Source of the DNA: Cupriavidus oxalaticus
GTDB taxonomy: Bacteria; Pseudomonadota; Gammaproteobacteria; Burkholderiales; Burkholderiaceae
Assembly (NCBI RefSeq): GCF_016894385.1
Contig: NZ_CP069812.1
Coordinates: 558,001 to 622,000 of the forward strand
DNA: 64,000 nt
Direction of reading: 5' to 3'
Shown: positions 38,641 to 47,069 of the stretch, piece after piece
How positions within the stretch are numbered: position 1 is the first letter of the stretch
Layout: each line of letters starts with the position of its first letter
The notes under the pieces: model-generated
Told to the model about the DNA's origin: nothing
Database searches by the model: none
The model's input: the letters and a program-made list of their open reading frames with translations, nothing else
Position numbers and translations under genes: made by a program

Positions 38641-39617
38641 TGCGGCGCCCGGACATTCCCCTGACGGTGCTCGGCGGCTTCCTCGGCGCCGGCAAGACCA
38701 GCCTGCTCAACCACCTGCTGCGCACGCAGCAGGGCGAGCGCGTGCTGGTGATGGTGAACGATTTCGGTGCCATCAACATCGATGCCGAACTGATCGCGAA
38801 AGCAGCGCCAGGCATGCCCGAGGGCATCGTCAGCCTGACCAACGGCTGCGTGTGCTGCTCGGTTGGCGGCGACCTGATGCAGGCCTTCCTGACGGTGCTG
38901 AAGCTCCCCGAGCCGCCCGGGCGCATCGTGGTCGAAGCCAGCGGAGTGGGCGACCCGGCCCGCATCGCGCAGCTCGGCCGCGCCGGCGGCGGCTTCCGCA
39001 GCGAGGGCGTGGTCACGGTGGCAGACGCCGAAGCCGTGCGCCGGCTCGCCGGCGACCGCTATGTGGGCGATACGGTGCGCGCCCAGTTGCGCGCGGCGGA
39101 CCTGGTGCTGCTGAACAAGGCCGACCTCGTCGGCGCGGGTGAGCTCGACGCGCTGCGCGGCTGGCTGGGCACGCAAGTACCGGATGCCCGGGTGATCGCA
39201 TGCCAGCACGGCCAGGTCGATGCGCGCCTGATCCTGGGACCGGCACCGGGCGCCATCGAAGCCGCGGCACGGGCCGGGGCAGGCAGGGAGGGCGGGCATG
39301 GCGTGGCGATGGACACCGACCACGCTGCGGCGTTTTCCGGCAGCAGCTTCGCTTCCTCCATCCGCTTCCGCCGCGCGGCGCTGGAGGGCGCGCTCAATGC
39401 CTTGCCGCCGCAAGTGTTGCGCGGCAAGGGCATGGTGTTCCTGGAGGGGGAGGACAGCCCGCGGCTGCTGCAGATCTGCGGCAAGCGCTGGACCCTGGAG
39501 CGTCCCGGGCCACCGGAAGCGGCAGCGCGCTCACGCATCGTCTTCATTGCCGCGAAGCAGGCAGAGGGGGCGACGTTCGATCCCTGGCGCCATTTCAGTC
39601 CGGCGCTGGCCGGATAG
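38637..39617 (+). CDS. CobW/P47K family GTPase (G3E metallochaperone)
   Basis: GTPase of 326 residues: P-loop GGFLGAGKTSLLNHLL, the metal-binding CxCC motif in NGCVCCSVGG, a Walker B-like IVVEASGVGDP, and NKAD for guanine recognition. A CobW_C domain follows from about residue 225. Members deliver Zn, Co or Fe to client enzymes. It begins ATGATG within the stop of the amidohydrolase gene, so the two are coupled, and the amidohydrolase is the obvious client candidate. The linker before CobW_C (VAMDTDHAAAF) is short and has only one His. Confidence 0.93.
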   Translation: MMRRPDIPLTVLGGFLGAGKTSLLNHLLRTQQGERVLVMVNDFGAINIDAELIAKAAPGMPEGIVSLTNGCVCCSVGGDLMQAFLTVLKLPEPPGRIVVEASGVGDPARIAQLGRAGGGFRSEGVVTVADAEAVRRLAGDRYVGDTVRAQLRAADLVLLNKADLVGAGELDALRGWLGTQVPDARVIACQHGQVDARLILGPAPGAIEAAARAGAGREGGHGVAMDTDHAAAFSGSSFASSIRFRRAALEGALNALPPQVLRGKGMVFLEGEDSPRLLQICGKRWTLERPGPPEAAARSRIVFIAAKQAEGATFDPWRHFSPALAG

Positions 39618-39620
39618 CGC

Positions 39621-40238
39621 TCAGACCTTCTTCTTGTCCCCGATCCGGCTTTCCTTGCCGGCCAGCAGCTTGGCAATATTCTGCCGGTGCCGGGCGATCA
39701 GCAGCACGCTGATCGCGAAGATGGCGCCGGTCATCACGTCCACACCATTCATCAGCACATAAAAGAACGGCGCGAAGATGGCAGACACCAGCGCCGCCAG
39801 CGACGAATAGCGGAAGAAGAACGCAATGATCAGCCAGGTGGCCAGCGTGCCCAGCCCCAGGACCGGGTCGATCGCCAGCAGGATGCCGGCCGCCGTGGCC
39901 ACGCCCTTGCCGCCGGCAAAGCGGTGGTACAGCGGGAACAGGTGGCCGAGGAATACCGCCAGCGCCACCATGGCCAGGCCGGTTTCATTCAACCCGTAGG
40001 CGGGGCCGAAGCGCGCCGCCAGCCACACCGCCAGCCAGCCCTTCAGCGCATCGCCGATCAGCGTCAGGATCGCGGCCTTCTTGTTGCCGGTGCGCAGCAC
40101 GTTGGTCGCCCCCGGGTTGCCCGAGCCGTACGAATGCGGGTCCGGCAGCCCCATCAGCTTGCTGACGACGACAGCAAAGGAAATCGAGCCGATCAGGTAG
40201 GCGGCGAGGGCGAATATCAGGTTAGGCAGGTTAGCCAT
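39621..40238 (-). CDS. plsY: Glycerol-3-phosphate acyltransferase PlsY
   Basis: Integral membrane enzyme of 205 residues that transfers acyl groups from acyl phosphate to glycerol-3-phosphate, the first step of phospholipid synthesis. The family motifs are clear: [41 protein letters not shown], and hydrophobic spans between them. A Lys-rich C-terminus ([12 protein letters not shown]) faces the cytosol. The stop converges 3 bp from the CobW-type gene end; the start is separated by 135 bp from the next gene. Confidence 0.96.
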   Translation of the reverse strand: MANLPNLIFALAAYLIGSISFAVVVSKLMGLPDPHSYGSGNPGATNVLRTGNKKAAILTLIGDALKGWLAVWLAARFGPAYGLNETGLAMVALAVFLGHLFPLYHRFAGGKGVATAAGILLAIDPVLGLGTLATWLIIAFFFRYSSLAALVSAIFAPFFYVLMNGVDVMTGAIFAISVLLIARHRQNIAKLLAGKESRIGDKKKV

Positions 40239-40373
40239 GTGCAGTGGGGTGTTTTCAAGCTGGCGCGATTGTAGCGCGGCGGCGCCCTCACCACGTCCGT
40301 GACTTCCCGGATTGGCATGCGCGGCCGCCGTGCGCGTGGCGCGAGGTGACGGCTGGGGCGCCTGGCCGGTGTT

Positions 40374-40865
40374 TCAGTCAGGCAGCGCGCATTGGACCGG
40401 TTGGGCATCGACCAGTCCGTGCAGCAGCTTCGGGTTCAGGCTGACGAGGTAGCCGCGCCGCCCGCCGTTGATGTAGATGCGCTCCAGCTCCAGCACCGTG
40501 GCCTCCACATACACCGGCATGCGCTTGCGCGTGCCGAACGGCGAGGTGCCGCCGACCATGTAGCCGCTGTGGCGCTGCGCCACCTCCGGCTTGCACGGCT
40601 GCACGCTCTTGCGCCCGGTCTGGCGCGCCAGGTTCTTGGTCGAGACCGAGCAGTCGCCGTGCATCAGCACCACCAGCGGCTGCGCGCGCTCGTCTTCCAT
40701 GATCAGGGTCTTGACCACGTCGTGCTCGGGAACGCCGAGCTGGCGCGCCGATTCTTCGGTGCCGCCATGCTCGACGTATTCATAGGGGTGTTCGCCGAAG
40801 GCCACGCCCTGCTTGCGCAGGAACTGGGTGGCGGGGGTTTCGGAGACGTGCTTGTTCTTGCTCAT
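40374..40865 (-). CDS. ybaK: Cys-tRNA(Pro)/Cys-tRNA(Cys) deacylase, YbaK/EbsC
   Basis: Trans-editing enzyme of 163 residues that hydrolyses Cys mischarged on tRNA-Pro. The YbaK-type core is visible: EHDVVKTLIMEDERAQPLVVLMHGD carries the catalytic Lys region, and GYMVGGTSPFGTRKRMPVYVE is the family's glycine-rich loop. The start at 40865 (MSKNKHVSETPATQFL) matches family N-termini better than the ATG eight codons upstream. It follows xerD in the same direction, 24 bp downstream of its stop. Confidence 0.93.
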   Translation of the reverse strand: MSKNKHVSETPATQFLRKQGVAFGEHPYEYVEHGGTEESARQLGVPEHDVVKTLIMEDERAQPLVVLMHGDCSVSTKNLARQTGRKSVQPCKPEVAQRHSGYMVGGTSPFGTRKRMPVYVEATVLELERIYINGGRRGYLVSLNPKLLHGLVDAQPVQCALPD

Positions 40866-40889
40866 GGCGATGGTGCCGCTCAGTGCCAC

Positions 40890-41846
40890 TCAGCCGCGCG
40901 GATGGTGCTGCTGGTGCAGCTCGCGCAGGCGCTCGCGCGCGACGTGGGTGTAGATCTGCGTGGTGGAGATATCGGCGTGGCCGAGCAGCAGCTGCACCAC
41001 GCGCAGGTCGGCGCCGTGGTTGAGCAGGTGCGTGGCGAAGGCGTGCCGCAGCGTGTGCGGCGACAGCGGCGCGTGCACGCCGGCATCGCGCGCGTGGCGC
41101 TTGATCAGGTGCCAGAACGCCTGCCGCGTCATGCCTTCGCCGCGCTGCGTGACGAACAGCGCGTCGCAGGCGCGCCCGGCCAGCAGCGCGGGACGCGCGC
41201 TGGCGAGGTAGCTGCGCAGCCAGTCGGCGGCCTGCTGGCCGAACGGGACCAGCCGTTCCTTGTCGCCCTTGCCGCCGACCACGCGCGCCACGCCCTCGTT
41301 CAGGCCGATCTCGATGGTCTTCATCTGCGTCAGCTCGGACACGCGCAGGCCGCTGGCGTACATCAGCTCCAGCATGGTGCGGTCGCGCAGGCCCAGCGGC
41401 GTGCCGGTGTCGGGCGCTTCCAGCAGCGCATCGACCTGCGCCTCGGTCAGTGTCTTGGGGTAGCGCGGCGGCTGCTTGGCGGGGCGCAGCAGCAGGCAGG
41501 GATCGGCTTCGACGATGTGCTCGCGCAGCGCCCACTGGTAGAAGCGCCGGAACACCGCCAGCCGGCGGTTGGCCGACGACGCGCGCGTCTGCGTGTGGCG
41601 TGCGTTGAAGTAGGCCGACAGCACGCTGTCGTCCACGCCGGGCAGCTCGCCATGGCCTTCGTGGCGCAGCCAGCGCGCCAGCAGGGTCAGGTCGCGCCGG
41701 TAGGCGTCGATGGTGTTCTGCGACAGGCCGTCTTCCAGCCACAGCGCGTCGCAGAAGCGGCTGACCAGCGCCGCGTCGGCATCGCCGGGAGCCGTGGCGA
41801 GCTCTGGTGGTGTGTCCGCCGCCACCGTCCGTGACACGGGGCTCAT
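40890..41846 (-). CDS. xerD: Site-specific tyrosine recombinase XerD
   Basis: Resolves chromosome dimers at dif together with XerC at the FtsK-driven septum. The 318-residue protein has the N-terminal core-binding domain (FCDALWLEDGLSQNTIDAYRRDL) and the catalytic domain with Arg in YASGLRVSEL, the HxLRH motif in SPHTLRHAFATHLL, LGHADISTTQIYTHV with the nucleophilic Tyr, and the C-terminal LHQQHHPRG. This ending, HPRG, is characteristic of XerD rather than XerC. Its start overlaps the ogt stop by 4 bp, so it is the second gene of an ogt-xerD-ybaK run. Confidence 0.96.
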   Translation of the reverse strand: MSPVSRTVAADTPPELATAPGDADAALVSRFCDALWLEDGLSQNTIDAYRRDLTLLARWLRHEGHGELPGVDDSVLSAYFNARHTQTRASSANRRLAVFRRFYQWALREHIVEADPCLLLRPAKQPPRYPKTLTEAQVDALLEAPDTGTPLGLRDRTMLELMYASGLRVSELTQMKTIEIGLNEGVARVVGGKGDKERLVPFGQQAADWLRSYLASARPALLAGRACDALFVTQRGEGMTRQAFWHLIKRHARDAGVHAPLSPHTLRHAFATHLLNHGADLRVVQLLLGHADISTTQIYTHVARERLRELHQQHHPRG

Positions 41847-42337
41847 ATCAGCATGGCGCCTTCATGGCGCAGCAGCCAGCGTTTGACGTCGAGGTAGAAA
41901 CCATCTTCGGCATGATGGGAGAAACCGCCGATGCCGCGGGCCGAGACCACGCGATGGCAGGGGATCACGATCGGGAACGGGTTCTGGCCGCAAGCCTGGC
42001 CCACCGCGCGCGGCATCGCGCCGATGGCCCCGGCAATGGTGCCGTAGGTGGTGGTGGCGCCGCGCGGCACGGCGGCGATGGCCTGCCAGACGCGCTGCTG
42101 GAAATCGCTGCCCGCCGGTGCAAGGGGCAGGTCGAAGCGCGCGTCGGGGTTGGCATAGTAGGCCGCCAGCTGGGCTTCCAGCCGGGCCACGAGTTCTCGC
42201 GTCAGCGCATCGGCTGCCGGCGCGCGTGCTTCGACGTGTCCGGGCAGGTAGACGATGGCCCGGATGCGTTCGCCGTCCGTGCGCACGCCGACCTTGCCGA
42301 ACGGGGCAGGGAGGATGGCATCGTAAGTGGCTGGCAT
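41843..42337 (-). CDS. ogt: Methylated-DNA--protein-cysteine methyltransferase
   Basis: Suicide repair protein of 164 residues that moves the alkyl group from O6-alkylguanine to its own Cys. The catalytic motif IPCHRVVS is intact, and AVPRGATTTYGTIAGAIG and the downstream GIGGFSHHAEDG fit the family. There is no Ada-type regulatory domain, so it is the constitutive single-domain form. The 3' end overlaps xerD by 4 bp, an arrangement I believe is common in Burkholderiales. Confidence 0.95.
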   Translation of the reverse strand: MPATYDAILPAPFGKVGVRTDGERIRAIVYLPGHVEARAPAADALTRELVARLEAQLAAYYANPDARFDLPLAPAGSDFQQRVWQAIAAVPRGATTTYGTIAGAIGAMPRAVGQACGQNPFPIVIPCHRVVSARGIGGFSHHAEDGFYLDVKRWLLRHEGAMLI

Positions 42338-42394
42338 GGCGGTCCGACTGCTGACTGGGGCGAATGCTGGATTTTAGTGCTTTTTGCGTTGGCA

Positions 42395-42421
42395 AGAAAA
42401 AAGGCCGCCTTCCGGCGGCCC
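42395..42421 (-). terminator. Rho-independent terminator after the Bug gene
   Basis: GGCCGCC (42403-42409) and GGCGGCC (42414-42420) form a stem with a TTCC loop. On the minus strand it is followed by a run of six T (42402 downward). It lies 35 bp beyond the stop of the Bug gene and before ogt. Confidence 0.88.
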
Positions 42422-42455
42422 CTTGCTGCAAGTCTGGCAAGTGCTGCAAGCCGGA

Positions 42456-43424
42456 TTACTGCTCCAGCTTGATGTTCTGCACCTTCACCAGGTTCTTCAT
42501 CTTGTCGAACTCCTTCTTGATCTCGGCCGCGTGCTGCGCCGGCGTATTGCCCGACGGCTCGGCGCCGGCGGTGCGCAGGCGTTCCTGGAAGCCCTTGTCC
42601 TGCAGCGCCTTGACCGCGGCGTCGTTCAGCTTCTTGATAACGTCGTCAGGCGTGCCGGCCGGCGCCACCAGGCCGTACCAGGCCGGGTCGTTCGGCTCCT
42701 TCAGGCCCATTTCGCCGAAGGTCGGCACGTCCGGCAGCGAGTCCAGGCGCTTGTTCCAGGCCACTACGATCGGGCGCAGCTTGCCGGCCTTGATGTAGGG
42801 CATCGACGACGGCAGGTTGTCCACCATGATCGGCACCTGGCCGGCCAGCACGTCGTTCAGCGCCGGGCCCGCGCCGCGGTAAGGGATATGGACCATGAAG
42901 GTCTTGGTCGAGACCTTGAACTGCTCGCCCAGCATGTGGCCGAAGCCGCAGGTGCCCGACGACGCATACGAATACTTGCCCGGATTGGCCTTCAGCACAG
43001 CCAGGAATTCCTTGTAGTCCTTGGCCGGGAAGTTCGGGTTGACCGCGATCACGTTGGCCACGTTGGCCAGGTTGGTGATGGGCTTGAAGTCCTTGATCGG
43101 GTCGTACGACAGCTTGGGGTTGCAGGCCGGGTTCACGGCCATGGTCGACACCGTCGAGATGCCGATGGTGTAGCCGTCCGGCGCCGCCTTGGCGATCGCG
43201 TCCGCACCGATCGAGCCGCCCCCGCCGGCGCGGTTTTCCACGACCACCGGCTGGCCCAGGATGCGGCTCATCTGGTCGGCGGCACCGCGGCCGACGATGT
43301 CGGTGGTGCCGCCCGGTGCGAACGGAATAATCAGGCGGATCGGCTTGGTCGGATAGCTCTGGGCGTGCGCCGTGGTGGCGGCGGCGGCCAGGGCCAGGGT
43401 CAGAGCGAGTTTGCCAGCTTGCAT
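42456..43424 (-). CDS. Bug family periplasmic binding protein
   Basis: Binding protein of 322 residues with signal MQAGKLALTLALAAAATTAHA and the TctC motif IRLIIPFAPGGTTDIVGRGAADQMSRILGQ, then VVENRAGGGGSIGADAIAKA. It is a single-gene unit closed by the terminator at 42395-42421, with CGGGAGACATGATCTC before the start. No membrane components are adjacent. This third Bug gene of the window is closer to the family average than the two near the M81 peptidase. Ligand unknown. Confidence 0.93.
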   Translation of the reverse strand: MQAGKLALTLALAAAATTAHAQSYPTKPIRLIIPFAPGGTTDIVGRGAADQMSRILGQPVVVENRAGGGGSIGADAIAKAAPDGYTIGISTVSTMAVNPACNPKLSYDPIKDFKPITNLANVANVIAVNPNFPAKDYKEFLAVLKANPGKYSYASSGTCGFGHMLGEQFKVSTKTFMVHIPYRGAGPALNDVLAGQVPIMVDNLPSSMPYIKAGKLRPIVVAWNKRLDSLPDVPTFGEMGLKEPNDPAWYGLVAPAGTPDDVIKKLNDAAVKALQDKGFQERLRTAGAEPSGNTPAQHAAEIKKEFDKMKNLVKVQNIKLEQ

Positions 43425-43538
43425 GAGATCATGTCTCCCGTCAGAAATCCGGGCAGGGTGCTGCCCGGAAGCAAAGAAACCGTCGCGGTGCCACAGGTAA
43501 AGGCACGGCGGCGGCAGCGTAAAAGAGGTCGGCCCTTG

Positions 43539-44135
43539 TCAGCCGCCGAGCAGTCCGCGCTTGACGTCCGGGTCGACCGGATGGTCGCCCAGGAACACCC
43601 GCAGCACGGCCTGGTAGAAGTCTTCGCCAGGGATCGGACGGCCGCGCGGCGTGCCGTTGATGGCGATGACCGTGCCCGTCTGCGGGGCAAAGTCCAGGTT
43701 GATCACGTCGCCCTTGTGCGCGTTGCCGACCTCGCCCAGGGTGCGCTCGAACTGCACCAGCCGCGCGGCCAGGCCCTGCACCTGCGCTTCGCTGTGGTTA
43801 TCGCGGATGCCCTGGCGGATGGCGCGGGCAAAGGCGGGCGGTTCGGCCTCGCGCAGCATGCGCAACTGTAGCCGCTTGGCGCCGGGCGTGCCGAGTACCA
43901 CGGTCGCGTTGCGGGCTTTTTCCTGCAGGTACAGCGCGGCCACGTAGCCCTTGGTCAGGAAGCGCGCGCGCAGCGCGGCGCCGTTGAGCTGCAGCTCCTT
44001 GCCGCCCACGCGCGCGGCATCGTCGAAGCGGATCCCTTCCATCTCGACCGCGCGCGCCGGCATGGCACCGGCAGCCGTGGTGGCGCACAGCATCACCAGC
44101 AGGGCGGCCGCGCGCGAGCGCAGGCGGCTGGTCAT
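43539..44135 (-). CDS. Periplasmic chalcone-isomerase-like domain protein
   Basis: Protein of 198 residues with a Sec signal (AAALLVMLCATTAAGAMPARA) and a chalcone isomerase-like domain: VEMEGIRFDDAARVGGKELQLNGAALRAR, GYVAALYLQEKA and GTPRGRPIPGEDFYQAVLRVFLGDHPVD in pieces. Bacterial members are not known to isomerise chalcones; related proteins have been linked to fatty-acid binding. I chose the ATG at 44135 because it gives a proper signal peptide. Its role is unknown. Confidence 0.85.
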   Translation of the reverse strand: MTSRLRSRAAALLVMLCATTAAGAMPARAVEMEGIRFDDAARVGGKELQLNGAALRARFLTKGYVAALYLQEKARNATVVLGTPGAKRLQLRMLREAEPPAFARAIRQGIRDNHSEAQVQGLAARLVQFERTLGEVGNAHKGDVINLDFAPQTGTVIAINGTPRGRPIPGEDFYQAVLRVFLGDHPVDPDVKRGLLGG

Positions 44136-44397
44136 GACGGTGGGCAGGCCAGGGCGTGAACGGGAGCGAAAGTGGGTGTCCGGGCCTGGCGGCGCGGAAC
44201 GGATGCGGGACAACATGGCGGCAGGGCATACAACTTGGCATGCCATGCTGACCCAAATCTGGAAAAATACCTATCCGTATCTGCCCTAGTCTGCACATTC
44301 CCGCGCACCGGCCGTTATTTCTTCCCCCACGCGGCCGGGACCATGGCCGGATGCGAGGCAGATGCCGCGCCGTGCCCTCGCCCTAACAACAACGACA

Positions 44398-45291
44398 ATG
44401 TCTTCTGCTCTCCTGCTGGTGCCGGACTTCAGCCTGATCCTGATCGGCTGGCTGCTGGTGCGCTATTCCCCCTTCGACCGCGCCTTCTGGGGCGGGGTGG
44501 AGCGGCTGGTCTACTTTGTGCTGTTCCCGGCGCTGCTGCTGCAGTCGACCAATGCCGCGGTCTTCGATTTCTCTTCCACCTCGGCGATGCTGGGCCTGGC
44601 GCTGCTGGCGCTGGCCGTCGGCATGGCCGGCGGCTACGCCGTCAAATGGGTGCTGAAGCCCGATGCGCTGAGCTTTGCCTCGGGCCTGCAGACCGCCTTT
44701 CGCTTCAATTCCTATATCGGCCTGGCGCTGGCGTCGCGCCTGGGCGGCAGCGAGGGGCTGGCGCTGATGGCGGTGATCGTCGGCTGCACCGTGCCGCTGT
44801 GCAACGTGGCGGCGGTGTGGGCGCTGGCCCGGCACGGCGAGACCGCGCTATGGAAGGAACTGGCGCGCAACCCCCTGATCCTGGCCACCGCCGGCGGCCT
44901 TGCGACCAACCTGCTGGGCCTGCACCCGCCCGAGGTGGTGGCGATGACGCTGAACCGGCTGGGCTCGGCGTCGACCGCGCTGGGGCTGATGACGGTGGGC
45001 GCCGGGCTGCAGATGAGCGGGGCGACCGGCACGGTGGGGCCGGTGGCGTGGTGGACCGGGGTCAAGCTGCTGGCGATGCCGTGCGTGGCGTGGCTGGTGG
45101 GCCGGCACCTGCCGCTGACCGCGCTGCAGTACCAGGTCGTGGTGCTGTATGCCTCGCTGCCGACCGCGTCGAGCGCCTATATCCTGGCGGTGCGCATGGG
45201 CGGCAACGGGCCCATGGTGGCGGCCACGATTTCGGTGATGACGGTGGGGGCCATCGTTACCACGCCGCTGTGGCTGGCGCTGGTCAGCTAG
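44398..45291 (+). CDS. AEC family transporter (auxin efflux carrier type)
   Basis: Inner-membrane carrier of 297 residues with about ten hydrophobic segments. The family N-terminus (VPDFSLILIGWLLVRYSPFDRAFWGGVERLVYFVLFPALLL) and the central FRFNSYIGLALASRLGG fit PF03547. Bacterial members move malonate, malate or other small carboxylates. The ATG at 44398 matches family starts; the earlier ATG at 44362 lies in non-coding DNA. The 3' end overlaps the convergent queG gene by 8 bp. Confidence 0.92.
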   Translation: MSSALLLVPDFSLILIGWLLVRYSPFDRAFWGGVERLVYFVLFPALLLQSTNAAVFDFSSTSAMLGLALLALAVGMAGGYAVKWVLKPDALSFASGLQTAFRFNSYIGLALASRLGGSEGLALMAVIVGCTVPLCNVAAVWALARHGETALWKELARNPLILATAGGLATNLLGLHPPEVVAMTLNRLGSASTALGLMTVGAGLQMSGATGTVGPVAWWTGVKLLAMPCVAWLVGRHLPLTALQYQVVVLYASLPTASSAYILAVRMGGNGPMVAATISVMTVGAIVTTPLWLALVS

Positions 45292-46519
45292 TGCGTGCGG
45301 GCTCGCCCTGCGCGAGTGCCCAGTCGATATGCTCCTGCACCAGCGGCGAAGCGGAATCGCGCCGCGCCTGCAACGCGGCCCGGACGCGCGCGGCCAGCGC
45401 GGCGTCTTCCGCGCGCGTGCCCGACAGCGCCGCGCGCAGGCTGTTGCCAAGCCCCACCGCCAGGTTGCGCAGCCAGCGCTCATGGCCGATGCGGCGGATC
45501 GGGCTGCCCTCCAGGCGCTGGTTGAACTCGTCTTCGGTCCACTGGAACAGCGCCATTATGTCGGGCGCGTCCAGGCCATTGCGCACGTCGAAATCCGGCA
45601 CGCTGGCCACGTGCGCGAACTTGTTCCACGGGCAGGCCAGCTGGCAGTCGTCGCAGCCATAGACGCGGTTGCCCATCGGCGCGCGGAATTCGACCGGGAT
45701 CGGGCCCTTGTGCTCGATGGTCAGGTAGGAGATGCAGCGGCGCGCATCGAGCCGGTAGGGCGCGACGATGGCGCGCGTGGGGCAGATGTCGAGGCAGCGG
45801 TGGCAGTTGCCGCAGTGGTCCGTTTCGGGCGCATCGGCCGGCAGCGGGATATCGACCAGGATCTCGCCCAGGAAGAACATCGAGCCGCCGTCGCGGTCGA
45901 GCAGCAGCGTATGCTTGCCGCGCCAGCCGAGTCCGCCCTGGCTGGCCAGCGCCACTTCCATCACCGGCGCGGAATCGGTGAAGACACGGTAGCCGAATTT
46001 GCCGATCTCAGCCTCGATCCTGCTGGCCAGCTGCTGGAGACGGCTGCGCAGGACCTTGTGATAGTCGCGGCCGCGCGCGTACAGCGACACCACCGCGGTG
46101 GCCGGGTCGCCCAGCCGCGCCAGTTCGCGCCGGCGCCAGTCGGGGGCGCCCGGCGGGGTCTCGGTGGCGGGGACATAGGGCATGCGCGCCACGATGGCGC
46201 GGACCGTGCCCGGCACCAGTTCGGCCGGACGGGCGCGCCGCAAGCCGTGGTTCGCCATATAATCCATGTCGCCGTGGCAACCCTGCTCCAGCCAGGCCAG
46301 AAGCCCCGGTTCGGCGTGGCCAAGATCGACGTCGGCGATGCGCACCGACGCAAAACCCAGCGCGGCGCCCCAGGCGCGGATGGATTCCGCAAGCGCCGCC
46401 AGCTCCTCAGGGTCGGCCTGGCCGGCGTGGCCGGCGTGGCCGGATTGCCCTGGAGCGTTTGCGGGAACACTGTGCGCGCCTGGCGCGCTGGCCGGCGGCT
46501 TGACTGCTGGGTCGATCAT
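45284..46519 (-). CDS. queG: Epoxyqueuosine reductase QueG
   Basis: Cobalamin- and iron-sulfur-dependent reductase that performs the last step of queuosine synthesis in tRNA. The 411-residue protein has an N-terminal QueG domain (AWGAALGFASVRIADVDLG...) and two 4Fe-4S motifs, CGNCHRCLDICPTRAI and CDDCQLACPWN, then a HEAT-like C-terminal part. The N-terminus carries an extra low-complexity tail with GHAGHAGQA, encoded by a short GGCCGGCGT tandem repeat. The ATG at 46519 is chosen, with only 16 bp to the divergent tsaE start. Confidence 0.95.
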   Translation of the reverse strand: MIDPAVKPPASAPGAHSVPANAPGQSGHAGHAGQADPEELAALAESIRAWGAALGFASVRIADVDLGHAEPGLLAWLEQGCHGDMDYMANHGLRRARPAELVPGTVRAIVARMPYVPATETPPGAPDWRRRELARLGDPATAVVSLYARGRDYHKVLRSRLQQLASRIEAEIGKFGYRVFTDSAPVMEVALASQGGLGWRGKHTLLLDRDGGSMFFLGEILVDIPLPADAPETDHCGNCHRCLDICPTRAIVAPYRLDARRCISYLTIEHKGPIPVEFRAPMGNRVYGCDDCQLACPWNKFAHVASVPDFDVRNGLDAPDIMALFQWTEDEFNQRLEGSPIRRIGHERWLRNLAVGLGNSLRAALSGTRAEDAALAARVRAALQARRDSASPLVQEHIDWALAQGEPARTS

Positions 46520-46535
46520 CCCTGAATTGTACGCA

Positions 46536-47069
46536 ATGCCCTTGCTCGAAGAACGCACCCTGACGCTGCCCGACGAAGCCGCCACCGCGCGCCTGGGCGC
46601 CGCGCTGGCCGCCACCGTGCAGACCATGCCGCCGCGCGCGGTGCATGTGCAGCTGTCCGGCGACCTCGGCGCCGGCAAGACCACGCTGTCGCGCGCGGTG
46701 CTGCGCGCGCTCGGCCATGCCGGCAAGGTGCGCAGCCCCACCTACACGCTGTGCGAGCCTTACGAGGTGGCCCGCGCCGACGGCTCGCCGCTGACGGTCT
46801 ACCATTTCGACCTGTACCGCTTCGCCGATCCGGAGGAGTGGATCGACGCGGGTTTCCGCGACTGTTTTGCCGAACCGGCCTTCAACCTGGTCGAATGGCC
46901 GGAGAAGGCGGGCCGCCTGCTGGGGGAACCCGACCTGCACGTGTTGCTCCAATCGGACATGGTACGGCCGGCCGACAGCGAAAAGCTCGCGGGCGATGCC
47001 GGCGAGCGGCGCATCGCGACGTTGCGCGCCTATACTCACACTGGACTTTCCTTGCTGAACGCATGCTGA
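46536..47069 (+). CDS. tsaE: tRNA threonylcarbamoyladenosine biosynthesis ATPase TsaE
   Basis: P-loop ATPase of 177 residues in the TsaBDE complex that completes t6A modification of tRNA. Walker A is GDLGAGKTTLSRAVL, followed by VRSPTYTLCEPYE and the conserved FDLYRFADPEEW. The start at 46536 is 16 bp from the divergent queG start, so both genes, each modifying tRNA, share one control region. The stop overlaps the amiC start by 7 bp. The tsaE-amiC pair is widespread in proteobacteria. Confidence 0.96.
   Translation: MPLLEERTLTLPDEAATARLGAALAATVQTMPPRAVHVQLSGDLGAGKTTLSRAVLRALGHAGKVRSPTYTLCEPYEVARADGSPLTVYHFDLYRFADPEEWIDAGFRDCFAEPAFNLVEWPEKAGRLLGEPDLHVLLQSDMVRPADSEKLAGDAGERRIATLRAYTHTGLSLLNAC

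Noticed and set aside
43539..44135. Functional chalcone isomerase of flavonoid metabolism
   Set aside because: The protein has a signal peptide and only fold-level resemblance; no flavonoid genes are nearby.
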